Assembly: GCA_947503835.1 (NCBI GenBank)
Contig: CANNFM010000006.1
Location: 165,683 to 229,682, forward strand
Source of the DNA: an uncultured Aquimarina sp.
Lineage (GTDB): Bacteria; Bacteroidota; Bacteroidia; Flavobacteriales; Flavobacteriaceae
Length of the DNA stretch: 64,000 nt
Direction of reading: 5' to 3'
Part shown: piece by piece, positions 35,701-43,800 of the stretch
Position numbering within the stretch: the first letter of the stretch is position 1
How the letters are laid out: every line of letters begins with the position of its first letter
Made by a program: the position numbers and the translations under genes
The notes under the pieces: model-generated
What the model saw: only the letters and a program-made list of their open reading frames with translations
Databases searched by the model: none
Told to the model about the DNA's origin: nothing

Positions 35701-36496
35701 CAGCATCTCTACCTTCAAGAAGTCTTGATACATCTGATACTCCGTCAATTTTAACGTCTTCTAAGTTTAATTTTGTAGCCACACCTGCAAAAAGGCGTCT
35801 ATCTACTTTCTTATATCCATCAGTGATTACTACTTCGTCAAGAGATTCTACAGATTCTTGAATTATAATAGTATAATTCCTTTTGTTTTTATCTGTAATG
35901 GTAATTTTTTGAGTCTCAAAACCTAAATTTTCAATTTTAAGCACATCTGATACTGAAACTCTAATGGTGAAATTTCCATCAAAATCAGCAACAACACCAG
36001 TTGATGTTCCTTCTATTGATACTGTTGCACCCGGAATAGGAAAGCCGGTTTTATCGGTAACTATACCATTAATCTCAAATCCATCCTGAGGTAGTACAGA
36101 AGCAGATTGGGTTTGTTTTGGAGCAGTTGCTTTAATAGTTTTTTTGACAAGAACTATTTGCTTGTCTACTATTTTATAGGTTACATTAGTATTCTTAAAG
36201 ATTCTATCCAAAATGTATTCTACTCTTTTGTTTATCGCGGTAAGAGATATCTTTCTTTGAGTGTTTACCTCAGAATCTTTAAAAAACACTTTAAATTCTG
36301 TTTTTTGTTGGATTAGATCAAATACTTTCTCAACGGTATAGTCCTTTACATTTAAGGAAATCTTAGTGTTTTGAGAATATGTACTTGCATTTATTCTAAA
36401 GAGAGACATTATAATTAGAAGTACTGTAAGTCTCATTTTTAAATTAAATTTTAACTTAACTACATTATTATTGTAGTACTGTGTTATTTTTTTCAT
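32798..36496 (-). CDS. SusC/RagA-family TonB-linked outer-membrane protein with STN domain
   Basis: 1232 residues from the ATG at 36496; an in-frame ATG at 36526 would add ten residues. I prefer 36496 because it starts MKKITQYYN, close to the common SusC pattern. Signal segment KMRLTVLLIIMSLFRINAS, STN domain (about 45-125), carboxypeptidase-regulatory-like domain (NGIVTDKTGFPIPGATVSI), SusC signature block SLDEVVITDGYKK, plug with NNPIWVVDGVIL and ASATALYGARAKNGVIVITTKKG, then the barrel ending VSFSLNVGF. The STN domain is expected to contact the FecR protein encoded just upstream. Together with SusD it imports an unknown ligand. Confidence 0.95.
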   Translation of the reverse strand: MKKITQYYNNNVVKLKFNLKMRLTVLLIIMSLFRINASTYSQNTKISLNVKDYTVEKVFDLIQQKTEFKVFFKDSEVNTQRKISLTAINKRVEYILDRIFKNTNVTYKIVDKQIVLVKKTIKATAPKQTQSASVLPQDGFEINGIVTDKTGFPIPGATVSIEGTSTGVVADFDGNFTIRVSVSDVLKIENLGFETQKITITDKNKRNYTIIIQESVESLDEVVITDGYKKVDRRLFAGVATKLNLEDVKIDGVSDVSRLLEGRDAGVVVDNVSGSFGASPRIRIRGNTSLNGNNNPIWVVDGVILEDNVELAQEDLASGDINSLIGSSIAGLNPDDIKSFSILKDASATALYGARAKNGVIVITTKKGRKGAARVTYNNNFSFRLRPRYNNFNVLNSQEELLVYAELVDKGLIDLTTAQRAESYGVLGQYFNLRRPNNVVIGANGQLADSYFDRYQVANTDWFKTLFNDFSLQQNHSLSISGGSDDAVYYFSASYLNDEGQTIGDDAQRYTTKLNTRFNLTDKFSIGTTLTGSFRDQRAPGTNDRSLNPLTGEFDREFEINPYSYSLTNSRSVTPYDENGNLEFFRKNYAPFNIIHELNNNYIDIDVTDISFQTDLDYKITDNLTANSVINYRKAITQREHIITGVSNQAEAFRAGAGDNIIGPINPFLYQDRDNPNRPPYSILPEGGLNIYNEDVLDYFYWRNSVSWNPNINDNNQFTFLLGQEIKSSNRQSREYTGIGISYDNGYLVNTNPDAIDQLIDNNDQYFDISNFRDRFTGFFFNGGYTLNNKYTVNGTLRYDGSNLQGSSSKARYLTNYNISGAWNIDKENFFKADWVNLLKLKGTYGLSGGRGPLTSATLDLRGQIPLRPQDLESIIRINSLENADLTFEKLKEFSAGLEFSLFNNRVAGELGYYKRDSFDLIGNIRTSGVGGESIKTGNFADLEIEGYEFALSTVNIKTKNFEWSTNINVGYNTEEVKNLKFNNRLVDLISPTGAPINGREISALYSVRFAGLNEFGIPTFFDADDNVVTNIDLQSRDDIEKILKYEGPTQPRGAGGFSNTFKYGGFTLSTNISFKFDYKIRLSSNFDAAYTDFNSLPGELVNRWTLPGDENVTNIPAILENRTIIEQLGGFVNNGLVFASDNAYQLYNNSDIRVVDGTYARMRSIALGYTIPATYAKRLGVSSARIRLQGENLFLLYSDKDLRGQDPEFFNSGGAALPVPKTVSFSLNVGF

Positions 36497-36545
36497 ATTT
36501 TTAATATGATTTAATGATTGAACCATTGTTAAATTAGCTTACTCT

Positions 36546-36589
36546 AAAATCGGGAGATGTTGCCGCATTTCTCGATTTTGTTTTTTTTA
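36546..36589. promoter_or_regulatory. Hairpin between fecR-like and susC-like genes
   Basis: AAAATCGGGAGA (36546-36557) pairs with TTTCTCGATTTT (two G-T pairs) around a 10-base loop. On the + strand it is followed by GTTTTTTTT; on the gene strand the T-run is only TTTTAG. It may act as an attenuator or processing site between anti-sigma and transporter genes. Confidence 0.5.
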
Positions 36590-36616
36590 GTAGATTATTT
36601 ACTCATTTTTTTGGGT

Positions 36617-37786
36617 TTAAGGATTAATAATTATTTCACTTTTTTTGACTTTAAATTTGAATGGCGTATTGCTGCTAAATGTTGTTAATACGTCCTCTAT
36701 GTTTTCTACATCAAACCTACCTGTAAACTTTTCAGTTTTTATTTTTTGGTAATTGATGGTGATTTTTTTGTCATAAAACCTTTCCAATTTTTTCATGATA
36801 TTTTCGAAACTCTCATTTTTGAAAAGTAAAACACCATCAACCCAAGCAATATATTGATCGGTTTTCACTGTCGACATGCTTAGGTTTTTACTTTCTTTTG
36901 TAAGATTAGCTTTTTGATTAGGTTGCAGTTTTAGACCATTGTCCTTGCTAAATCGATCATCTTCTTTAAAAACACCAACACTTCCTTCGATTAGGACAAC
37001 TTCTGAAAATGTATCGTTTGGATAAGAAGAAACATTAAATTTAGTTCCAAAGACTTCAGTGTTTAAACCATTTGTAGATACAATAAAAGGATCTTTTTCA
37101 TTTCGTGTTACTTCAAAATACCCTTCTCCCGATAATTCTACTCTTCTAACTTTTCCTGGAATAAATCTTTCCGGAAACTTTAGCGTAGACCCAGCATTAA
37201 CATGAACTTTAGTTCCGTCTGATAATACTAATTGAAATTTTTTCCCATAAGGAACATGTAGTGTGTTGATGACAAGTTTCTCATCAGGATTGGTATTATT
37301 TTCATTTTTGTATACCAGTTTATTGTTTTCTTGAATTCCCACTACAGCACCATTTTTGTTTTTAATTTCTTTAAATGGTACATCATCTTTTATGGTTTCA
37401 AAATTTCCATCACCTTGTTGTAATGTTATTTCGGTTATATTCTTATCAGGGCTAAAAAGATTATTGTTTAAAAAGTATACCGAAGAAAGTAATAGCCCAA
37501 CAAAAATCGCAGCATATTTCAAATAACTTTGAATTCGATTCTTACGGGTATTCTTCGAAGATTTTGTACTTTGGGTATGTTTTTTAAATGATGATAGTGC
37601 TTTTTGTTCGTCAAAATCATGTTTACTTAATTGAACATAATGATTTGCTACACTATATTTTTTGAATAGGTCTAAGTTTTTTTGATATTTCAATAAGTTT
37701 TCGAACTCTATGAGTTCACTTTTTGTCATCTCATCATTTAGATATTTTAGTATTTGGTTTATATCTAAATCTGTATTCTTTTTCAT
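36617..37786 (-). CDS. FecR-family anti-sigma factor (DUF4974 C-terminus)
   Basis: 389 residues. The cytoplasmic N-terminus (1-85) contains a short helical anti-sigma region (ILKYLNDEMTKSELIEFENLL); one membrane segment lies at about 90-106; the periplasmic FecR domain (about 175-290) has VPYGKKFQLVLSDGTKVHVNAGS and ELSGEGYFEVTRNEKDPFIVST; the C-terminal DUF4974 region (about 315-389) has VLLFKNESFENIMKKLERFYDKKI. It should hold the ECF sigma factor inactive until the STN domain of SusC signals ligand. Unusually the sigma gene is divergent instead of immediately upstream on the same strand. Confidence 0.93.
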   Translation of the reverse strand: MKKNTDLDINQILKYLNDEMTKSELIEFENLLKYQKNLDLFKKYSVANHYVQLSKHDFDEQKALSSFKKHTQSTKSSKNTRKNRIQSYLKYAAIFVGLLLSSVYFLNNNLFSPDKNITEITLQQGDGNFETIKDDVPFKEIKNKNGAVVGIQENNKLVYKNENNTNPDEKLVINTLHVPYGKKFQLVLSDGTKVHVNAGSTLKFPERFIPGKVRRVELSGEGYFEVTRNEKDPFIVSTNGLNTEVFGTKFNVSSYPNDTFSEVVLIEGSVGVFKEDDRFSKDNGLKLQPNQKANLTKESKNLSMSTVKTDQYIAWVDGVLLFKNESFENIMKKLERFYDKKITINYQKIKTEKFTGRFDVENIEDVLTTFSSNTPFKFKVKKSEIIINP

Positions 37787-37837
37787 GCGAATAATTGGGT
37801 TATTTTTAAGTAAGACTTGAAAAAAATGAAATACCCT

Positions 37838-37893
37838 TACTCTTAAGAGTACTTTTTTTATTATTTATGTAAAGTTTTTGTTAATTATCTTTG
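37838..37893. promoter_or_regulatory. Divergent fecI/fecR control region: 14-bp palindrome and -7 element
   Basis: TACTCTTAAGAGTA at 37838-37851 is a perfect palindrome followed by a T-run. TATCTTTG at 37886-37893 fits the Bacteroidota -7 consensus TAnnTTTG and lies 14 bases before the ATG at 37908; no good TTTG is found 19 bases upstream. The palindrome is 34 bases upstream of the -7 element and 52 bases from the fecR start, so it could control both genes. Confidence 0.5.
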
Positions 37894-37988
37894 AATAGGG
37901 GTTAAAAATGAGTTAAAAAAAGATTGCCATAGAGAACGAAACTCAAATAGAGGAACTTAAAAAAGGTAACGAGTTTGTATATAGGTAT

Positions 37989-38459
37989 TTGTATGAAATG
38001 CACTATAACGAGCTATGTGCGTATATTTATAGTTTATCAAAGAATAGACAGCAGGCAGAGGATGTTGTTCAGAATGTCATGCTTAAAATTTGGAAGAATA
38101 AAGAAAAACTAAATATCAATACTTCAATTAAAAGTTATCTATATAAATCTTGTTATTATGAGTTAATTGATAGTTTCAAAAAAAATAAAAAAGAACTAAA
38201 TTATATAGAACAGATTAAAAGTACTGTTTTAGAGGTTTTTATTGAAGAGGACAATGATTTTGTGAAAAATCAGATAAAAAAAGTACGTGATGAGATTGAT
38301 AAGCTCCCTCCAAAATGTAAAGAAGTCTTTATTTTGAATAAAATGCAAGGGTTAAAATATAAAGAAGTAGCAGAGCAGTTAGGGGTTTCGATAAAAACTG
38401 TAGAAGCTCAGTTATCCAAGGCTATGATTAGAATTAAAGAAGCTTTAGATGTCAATTAG
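37989..38459 (+). CDS. ECF sigma factor (FecI-like), 5' end doubtful or broken
   Basis: The frame encodes sigma region 2 (LCAYIYSLSKNRQQAEDVVQNVMLKIWKNKEKL) and region 4 (LPPKCKEVFILNKMQGLKYKEVAEQLGVSIKTVEAQLSKAM, given here as landmarks). The TTG at 37989 gives 156 residues and cuts into the first helix of region 2. The same frame is open from 37917 and encodes typical extra N-terminal sequence (ELKKGNEFVYRYLYEMHY), but has no ATG, GTG or TTG there. An ATG at 37908, well placed after a -7 element, is in frame but its third codon is TAA (37914-37916). So the gene uses a rare start, was recently disabled, or contains a base error. Family identity is certain; it would direct transcription of the adjacent SusC/SusD operon. 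Confidence 0.8.
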   Translation: MYEMHYNELCAYIYSLSKNRQQAEDVVQNVMLKIWKNKEKLNINTSIKSYLYKSCYYELIDSFKKNKKELNYIEQIKSTVLEVFIEEDNDFVKNQIKKVRDEIDKLPPKCKEVFILNKMQGLKYKEVAEQLGVSIKTVEAQLSKAMIRIKEALDVN

Positions 38460-38479
38460 CCTATCGTAATTTATTATGG

Positions 38480-39637
38480 CTATGATCTTCGTAATGCATA
38501 AAGCCCAAAAATAGGTCCTATACTTAAAAGTAAATATAAGAGTGTATGATCTATTTGATGTGTTAAAAAAGATAATAATTGAATACTAATAATGGTAATC
38601 GCAAATCCAATACAGTTGGTTATAGTAAGGGCGGTTCCTCTTAATTCTGGTGGTGCAGCTGCTGCTATCATTGTAGAGAATTGAGGCGAATCTGATATCA
38701 CTACCATTCCCCAAACGCATAATAGTACAAGGAATAGATGAGGAGATAATCCGAAAAATAGAGGAGAGGCTAAGCAAAATATCCCAGATAACAAAAGAGA
38801 ATTATAAGCTACTTTTCTACTGCCTTTACGCAGCGAAATTAAACCTCCTAGGATACATGAAATTGCCCCTACTCCGATTACAATAAAGGACCAAAATGAT
38901 ATCTGTAAATCAATACCTTGGCGGTTAGCGTACGTTTTTAGAATAACAGGAACAAATCCCCAAAAAGCATAAAGTTCCCACATATGTCCAAAGTATCCGA
39001 AAGCGGCTTTCCTAAATTGCGGAATATTAAATAATTGAGTTACAACTCCTAATTGTAATTTAGTGGCAGGTCTTCTATAGGGGCCATCGGGAACTAAAAA
39101 CCACATACTCATTCCGCCTAAAAATGCCAATAGCGTTGTGCTAATTATTACGGCGGTATAATCACTGCTCCAAGAAAATTCGTTAATAAAATGAGGAAAA
39201 GCCGTTCCTAGTACTAAGGCTCCAACTAAATACCCTAAGGCTCTTCCGAGGCCGCCTTTATAATAATCTGAGGCGATTTTCATTCCTACAGGATAAATTC
39301 CTGCCAAAAAAAAGCCTGTGCCAAAACGTGCGGTAAGTAAATTAAATACTGTAATATTTGGAATAAGTAAGGATAAGTTACAGATCCCCCCTAAAAAAGC
39401 ACAAATCATAAATATACGAGATGGTGAATAACGATCTGCAAGAGTTAATAATGCAAAAGTTAATGTGCCTATTATAAACCCGAATTGAACAAAAGATAGG
39501 AGATAACCCAAGATATTAAAACCAAAATCAAACTGGGTAGCAAGATCATCGATTACTGCATTTCCAGCAAACCAAAGAGAAGTGCAAAAAAATTGCGAAA
39601 GAATAATTACCGGAAGTATGTAGAATTTTGGTTTCAG
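38480..39637 (-). CDS. MFS transporter, possible trehalose/sugar-linked permease, no standard start codon
   Basis: The frame from a TTG at 39511 gives 343 residues but starts inside the second membrane segment. The frame stays open to a stop at 39647-39649 and encodes a typical first membrane segment (KPKFYILPVIILSQFFCTSLWFAG as landmarks). The residue before KPKF is a CTG codon at 39635-39637, where homologues would be expected to have ATG. I therefore place the start there, giving 385 residues with about 12 membrane segments. Typical MFS features are LADRYSPSRIF between early segments and FLVPDGPYRR after the sixth. It follows the trehalose-synthesis gene by 30 bases on the same strand, suggesting a related substrate, but this is inference. 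Confidence 0.78.
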   Translation of the reverse strand: MKPKFYILPVIILSQFFCTSLWFAGNAVIDDLATQFDFGFNILGYLLSFVQFGFIIGTLTFALLTLADRYSPSRIFMICAFLGGICNLSLLIPNITVFNLLTARFGTGFFLAGIYPVGMKIASDYYKGGLGRALGYLVGALVLGTAFPHFINEFSWSSDYTAVIISTTLLAFLGGMSMWFLVPDGPYRRPATKLQLGVVTQLFNIPQFRKAAFGYFGHMWELYAFWGFVPVILKTYANRQGIDLQISFWSFIVIGVGAISCILGGLISLRKGSRKVAYNSLLLSGIFCLASPLFFGLSPHLFLVLLCVWGMVVISDSPQFSTMIAAAAPPELRGTALTITNCIGFAITIISIQLLSFLTHQIDHTLLYLLLSIGPIFGLYALRRS

Positions 39638-39667
39638 GAGTATATACTATTTCTTAAGATGTTTGTA

Positions 39668-41875
39668 CTATTTGAATGCATTTAAAAGATCGTAAACTTG
39701 ATTAATATCTTCTACATAATATTGAGCCACTGTTTTTTTTAATCCTACTTTTACAGTATAGGCATCTGCCGGTAATTCTTTAAACATATGTTCATCTGTC
39801 CAGTCGTCACCAATAGCAAAAATAAAATCATATGTTGCGTCAAGTAATATTTTAGAAGCCGATTTTCCCTTACTTACTCCACTCACCTTGATTTCTAGTA
39901 CTTTATCTCCTTCAAGAATTTCTAGATTATGATTCGCAATCAATTGTTGAATAGTGGTTTTTAGAGAATTAGCTCTTTTTTTACCCAAATCGGGATCAAC
40001 ATTTCTAAAATGCCAAGCCAACGAGTACCTTTTTTCTTCGACTAAAGATCCAGGAGTTCTATCGGTGAATGATTCAAGGATGGGTGCAATAGATTCAAAC
40101 CATTTATTGTCTACCCGCTCCATTAACTCCCAGTCTTTATTCCTTTCTTTTAACCATGCTCCATGTTCAGTAATCAGAGTATACTCTTTATGCCCAAACC
40201 ATTCCTGTATTGTATCTCTATCTCTACCAGTAATAATAATAACTTTGGTATTTGGCTGTTGATGCAATGCATCTAAGATATCAAAAACTCTCTGAGTTGG
40301 TTTTGCATTTTCAGGTAATTTTTCAAAAGGAACCATAGTTCCATCATAATCAAGGAATAAGACCTTGTTTTTTGAAGCACCGAACTTTGTAGCGATTTCA
40401 TCCTTTACAGTATGACTTATTTTTTTCAATGTATATTTTTGAGTAGCGTCTTTGGTTGCTTTCAAGGATTCCATGAAATCGTTGGCCCATTTTTCGACAT
40501 TATATCGTTTCAAGCGTTTTTGAAGGGCATTGTTTCTTTTGATTTGTTCTTCCTCGGGCATTTCTAAGGCAAATTTTAAGGTATCTGCAATTTCTTCAAA
40601 ATTATTCGGATTAATAATGAGAGCCTCGCTCATTTCGTTTGAAGCTCCGGTCATTTCACTCAGGATCAAAACACCTTTTTTGTCTACTCGTGAAGCTATG
40701 TATTCTTTAGCGACCAAATTCATACCATCTCTAATTGGAGTCAGCAAAGCAACTTCACTCGAGGTGTACAAATCGATAAGGTTTTCAAAAGGAAGAGAAC
40801 GATAAAAATACCAAATAGGAGTCCAGCTTACTTCAGCAAATTTTCCGTTAATTCTTCCTACCAATTGGTCGATTTCGTTTTTTAAAAGTTGATACTGGGG
40901 GACATTAGATCTCGAAGGGACGGCCAGCATGACAAGTCTCGCCTTACCTTTAAACTGCGGGTATTTTTCAAGAAAATACTCAAAAGCTCTTAAACGCTTG
41001 GCAATACCTTTGGTATAATCAAGTCGATCAATCGAAAGAATAAGTTTAGCTTGATTACTACCTTTTTTTAAGTGTTTGTCAATCTCTTGCTGTATTTCGG
41101 TTTGGTCCTTTTTTTCCTTTTGATCGTGCACTTTTGCAGCCTCATGAAATTTATCATAATCAATTCCCATAGGGAAAGAGTCTACCTTAACGATTCTGTT
41201 ATCAAGATGTATATTATTAAAATTTATCTCATGTCCTAAAATTCTTTGGACGGCACTCAGAAAATGTCGCTCGTAGTCATATGTATGAAATCCTAATAAA
41301 TCAGCCCCAAGCATACCTTCTAATAATTCTTCTCTACAAGGGATTGTTCTAAAAACCTCATAAGAAGGAAAAGGGATGTGCAAAAAGAAACCTATAGATA
41401 CCTCAGGTTTTTGCTTACGTATTAATCCTGGCAATAATAACAGTTGATAATCATGTATCCATACGATATCCCCATCCTCGAGGTTTTGAATAACTACATC
41501 GGCAAATTTTTGATTGACAGATTTATAAGTTTCCCAGGTCTCTTTTTCGAATTCGGTATATTCCATAAAGTAATGAAATAAAGGCCAAAGTGTATTATTA
41601 CTGAAACCATAATAAAATCCGTCAATGTCATTTTCTGTTAAAGGTACACCAACACATTGATGTTTTTGGAGAGCAGTATTTACCTGGGTTTTTAATTCTA
41701 GATTAAATTCTTCTTCAGTAAGACCACTCCAACCAATCCATATACTATCACTTTGGGAGTGAACAGATTTCATCCCTGTTGCTAAACCTCCAACACTTGG
41801 TGTTGTTTCAATTTTGTTATTATTAATTCTTAATTGTAAGGGTAGTCTATTTGAGATTATAATAGTTTTACTCAT
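39668..41875 (-). CDS. otsAB: Bifunctional trehalose-6-phosphate synthase / trehalose-6-phosphate phosphatase
   Basis: 735 residues. N-terminal GT20 synthase (about 1-475) makes trehalose-6-phosphate from UDP-glucose (or another NDP-glucose) and glucose-6-phosphate; visible motifs are IIISNRLPL, PSVGGLATGM, IWIGWSGL, HDYQLLLLPG (141-150), SIDRLDYTKG (281-290) and RDGMNLVAKEY (382-392). The C-terminal HAD phosphatase (about 500-735) removes phosphate; motif I is DYDGT with D509 and D511, later GDDWTDEHMF supplies motif IV. Fusion of both activities is common in Bacteroidota. The gene is divergent from GH15 with 93 bases between starts and precedes the MFS gene. Trehalose would serve as compatible solute or storage sugar. 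Confidence 0.95.
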   Translation of the reverse strand: MSKTIIISNRLPLQLRINNNKIETTPSVGGLATGMKSVHSQSDSIWIGWSGLTEEEFNLELKTQVNTALQKHQCVGVPLTENDIDGFYYGFSNNTLWPLFHYFMEYTEFEKETWETYKSVNQKFADVVIQNLEDGDIVWIHDYQLLLLPGLIRKQKPEVSIGFFLHIPFPSYEVFRTIPCREELLEGMLGADLLGFHTYDYERHFLSAVQRILGHEINFNNIHLDNRIVKVDSFPMGIDYDKFHEAAKVHDQKEKKDQTEIQQEIDKHLKKGSNQAKLILSIDRLDYTKGIAKRLRAFEYFLEKYPQFKGKARLVMLAVPSRSNVPQYQLLKNEIDQLVGRINGKFAEVSWTPIWYFYRSLPFENLIDLYTSSEVALLTPIRDGMNLVAKEYIASRVDKKGVLILSEMTGASNEMSEALIINPNNFEEIADTLKFALEMPEEEQIKRNNALQKRLKRYNVEKWANDFMESLKATKDATQKYTLKKISHTVKDEIATKFGASKNKVLFLDYDGTMVPFEKLPENAKPTQRVFDILDALHQQPNTKVIIITGRDRDTIQEWFGHKEYTLITEHGAWLKERNKDWELMERVDNKWFESIAPILESFTDRTPGSLVEEKRYSLAWHFRNVDPDLGKKRANSLKTTIQQLIANHNLEILEGDKVLEIKVSGVSKGKSASKILLDATYDFIFAIGDDWTDEHMFKELPADAYTVKVGLKKTVAQYYVEDINQVYDLLNAFK

Positions 41876-41968
41876 AAATTCGAATAATGTTGGTTGCCTT
41901 TTTTTGATTTTTGTTAAATTAGGGAAAAGAAGATTAAAAAACGGCTATTTAAAAGAAATTTAGGATAT

Positions 41969-43771
41969 ATGGATAACCTCGACTATGGTATTATTGGAAA
42001 TTGTCAAAGCGCAGCACTTATTTCAAAATATGGATCTTTAGATTGGTGTTGCTTGCCAAATTTTGATTCGTATTCTGTTTTTGCAAAGATTTTAGATGAG
42101 CAAATTGGAGGTAGTTTTGAAGTAATGGTCAGTGATGATTATAAAATCTCTCAAAAGTACATACATAGAACGAATATTTTGGTTACTGAGTTTAATAATG
42201 GGGTTGATGTTTTTGAATTCATAGATTTTATGCCTCGTTATAAAAATGATGATGGTACTTTTTTTTCCCCATCAGATATTGTGAGGTACGTAAAATTGAT
42301 TTCAGGGAAACCAAAATTTAGAGTTAAATATGATCCAAAGCTTGAATATGCTATGGGTAAAACAGATCTCGAAGTTAAAACAGACTACATTAAGAGCATT
42401 ACTAATGAAGAGAAGTATGATACTCTATACCTGTACTCTGATCTTGATTTTGAATCTATTTTAAATTCTGAAGAAATTATTCTTGAAAATCATGCCTATT
42501 TTTTGATTAGTTACCACGAAAAAATATTGAAACAATCTCTTGAAAGATGCTACCTCAAAATGCAACGAACACGAGTGTATTGGCTTAATTGGTGCGAAAA
42601 CACAACCTCGTATAAACACTACAATGATCAAATCCTTAGAAGCGCATTGGTTTTAAAATTATTAAGTTATGATAAATCCGGAGCGGTGCTAGCTGCGGCA
42701 ACAACCTCACTTCCAGAAACGATTGGAGAAGTTCGTAATTGGGATTATAGATTTTGCTGGATACGTGATGCATCTATGGTAATCAAAGTGATCTCTAATT
42801 TAGGGCACAAGAGGTTGGCAGAACGTTTTCTTCAGTTTATCATTGACATTATACCCGATAAGGATGAGAAAATCCAGATTATGTATGGAATAAACGGGGA
42901 GAAGAAATTATCTGAGAAAACACTTGATCATCTTAAAGGGTATAAAAATTCGAGCCCTGTACGAATTGGAAATGCTGCTTATCATCAAAAACAAAATGAT
43001 ATTTATGGTATCCTAATGGATGTTATCTATCAGCAATTTATGAAATTTGATTGCGACCTGGATAATAGTGAAGGTTTATGGACAATAAGCAAGAGTATTG
43101 TGCATATAGTTAATGTAAATTGGGAAAAACCAGATAAAGGAATATGGGAGTTTAGAACCGAAGAACGTCATTTTACATTTTCTAAGTTATTATGTTGGGT
43201 AGCGGTAGATAGAGCTATAAAAATAGGAGAACTAATTGGTAAGACAAATAAAAATGAAAGTTGGAAACAATTAAGAGATCGCATACATGATGACATATAT
43301 AAAAATGCATGGAATGAAGAAAAACAAGCGTATGCGCAATCATATGGTTCATCTGATTTAGATGCTTCTACCTTATTAATGGAATCGTATGGGTTTATTA
43401 AAGCTAAAGATCCTCGTTTTGTAAGTACTGTTCATGCTACCGAAAGAGAACTATGTAATGATGGATTATTATATAGGTACAAGAATAAGGATGATTTTGG
43501 ATTACCTTCTTCATCTTTCACTATTTGTAGCTTTTGGTTTATTAATAGTTTGTACAAGATAGGAGAGCGGGAAAAAGCGCAGAAACTTTTTGATCAATTG
43601 CTTTCATATAGTAATCATCTGGGACTTTTTAGTGAAGATATTGATTTTGAAACCAAAAGATTACTAGGTAATTTTCCGCAAGCGTATTCGCATTTGGCAC
43701 TTATAGAAACTGCGGCAAACTTTTCAGGAGGAATAACTAAAGAAGAAGAGTTGATGGAAACAATACATTAA
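41969..43771 (+). CDS. GH15-family glycoside hydrolase (glucoamylase or trehalase type), cytoplasmic
   Basis: 600 residues without signal peptide. The opening MDNLDYGIIGNCQSAALIS and SLDWCCLPNFDS match the common bacterial GH15 group. The core motif is NWDYRFCWIRDA at 257-268; later PDKGIWEFRTEERHFTFSK holds the GIWE block with the likely catalytic acid, and LLYRYKNKDDFGLPSSSFTICSFW precedes the end. GH15 contains glucoamylases, glucodextranases and, notably, trehalases. Divergence from the trehalose synthase/phosphatase gene, with shared 93-bp intergenic region, favours a trehalase or alpha-glucan role, but specificity cannot be read from sequence. Confidence 0.9.
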   Translation: MDNLDYGIIGNCQSAALISKYGSLDWCCLPNFDSYSVFAKILDEQIGGSFEVMVSDDYKISQKYIHRTNILVTEFNNGVDVFEFIDFMPRYKNDDGTFFSPSDIVRYVKLISGKPKFRVKYDPKLEYAMGKTDLEVKTDYIKSITNEEKYDTLYLYSDLDFESILNSEEIILENHAYFLISYHEKILKQSLERCYLKMQRTRVYWLNWCENTTSYKHYNDQILRSALVLKLLSYDKSGAVLAAATTSLPETIGEVRNWDYRFCWIRDASMVIKVISNLGHKRLAERFLQFIIDIIPDKDEKIQIMYGINGEKKLSEKTLDHLKGYKNSSPVRIGNAAYHQKQNDIYGILMDVIYQQFMKFDCDLDNSEGLWTISKSIVHIVNVNWEKPDKGIWEFRTEERHFTFSKLLCWVAVDRAIKIGELIGKTNKNESWKQLRDRIHDDIYKNAWNEEKQAYAQSYGSSDLDASTLLMESYGFIKAKDPRFVSTVHATERELCNDGLLYRYKNKDDFGLPSSSFTICSFWFINSLYKIGEREKAQKLFDQLLSYSNHLGLFSEDIDFETKRLLGNFPQAYSHLALIETAANFSGGITKEEELMETIH

Positions 43772-43800
43772 TCATAGTTGAAATATGAAGTTGTTTTTGG

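Noticed and set aside
37866..37878. TATGTAAAGTTTT shared between the fecI promoter region and the purL palindrome
   Set aside because: Thirteen AT-rich bases can match by chance in 64 kb; the palindromic second half is missing at 37866.
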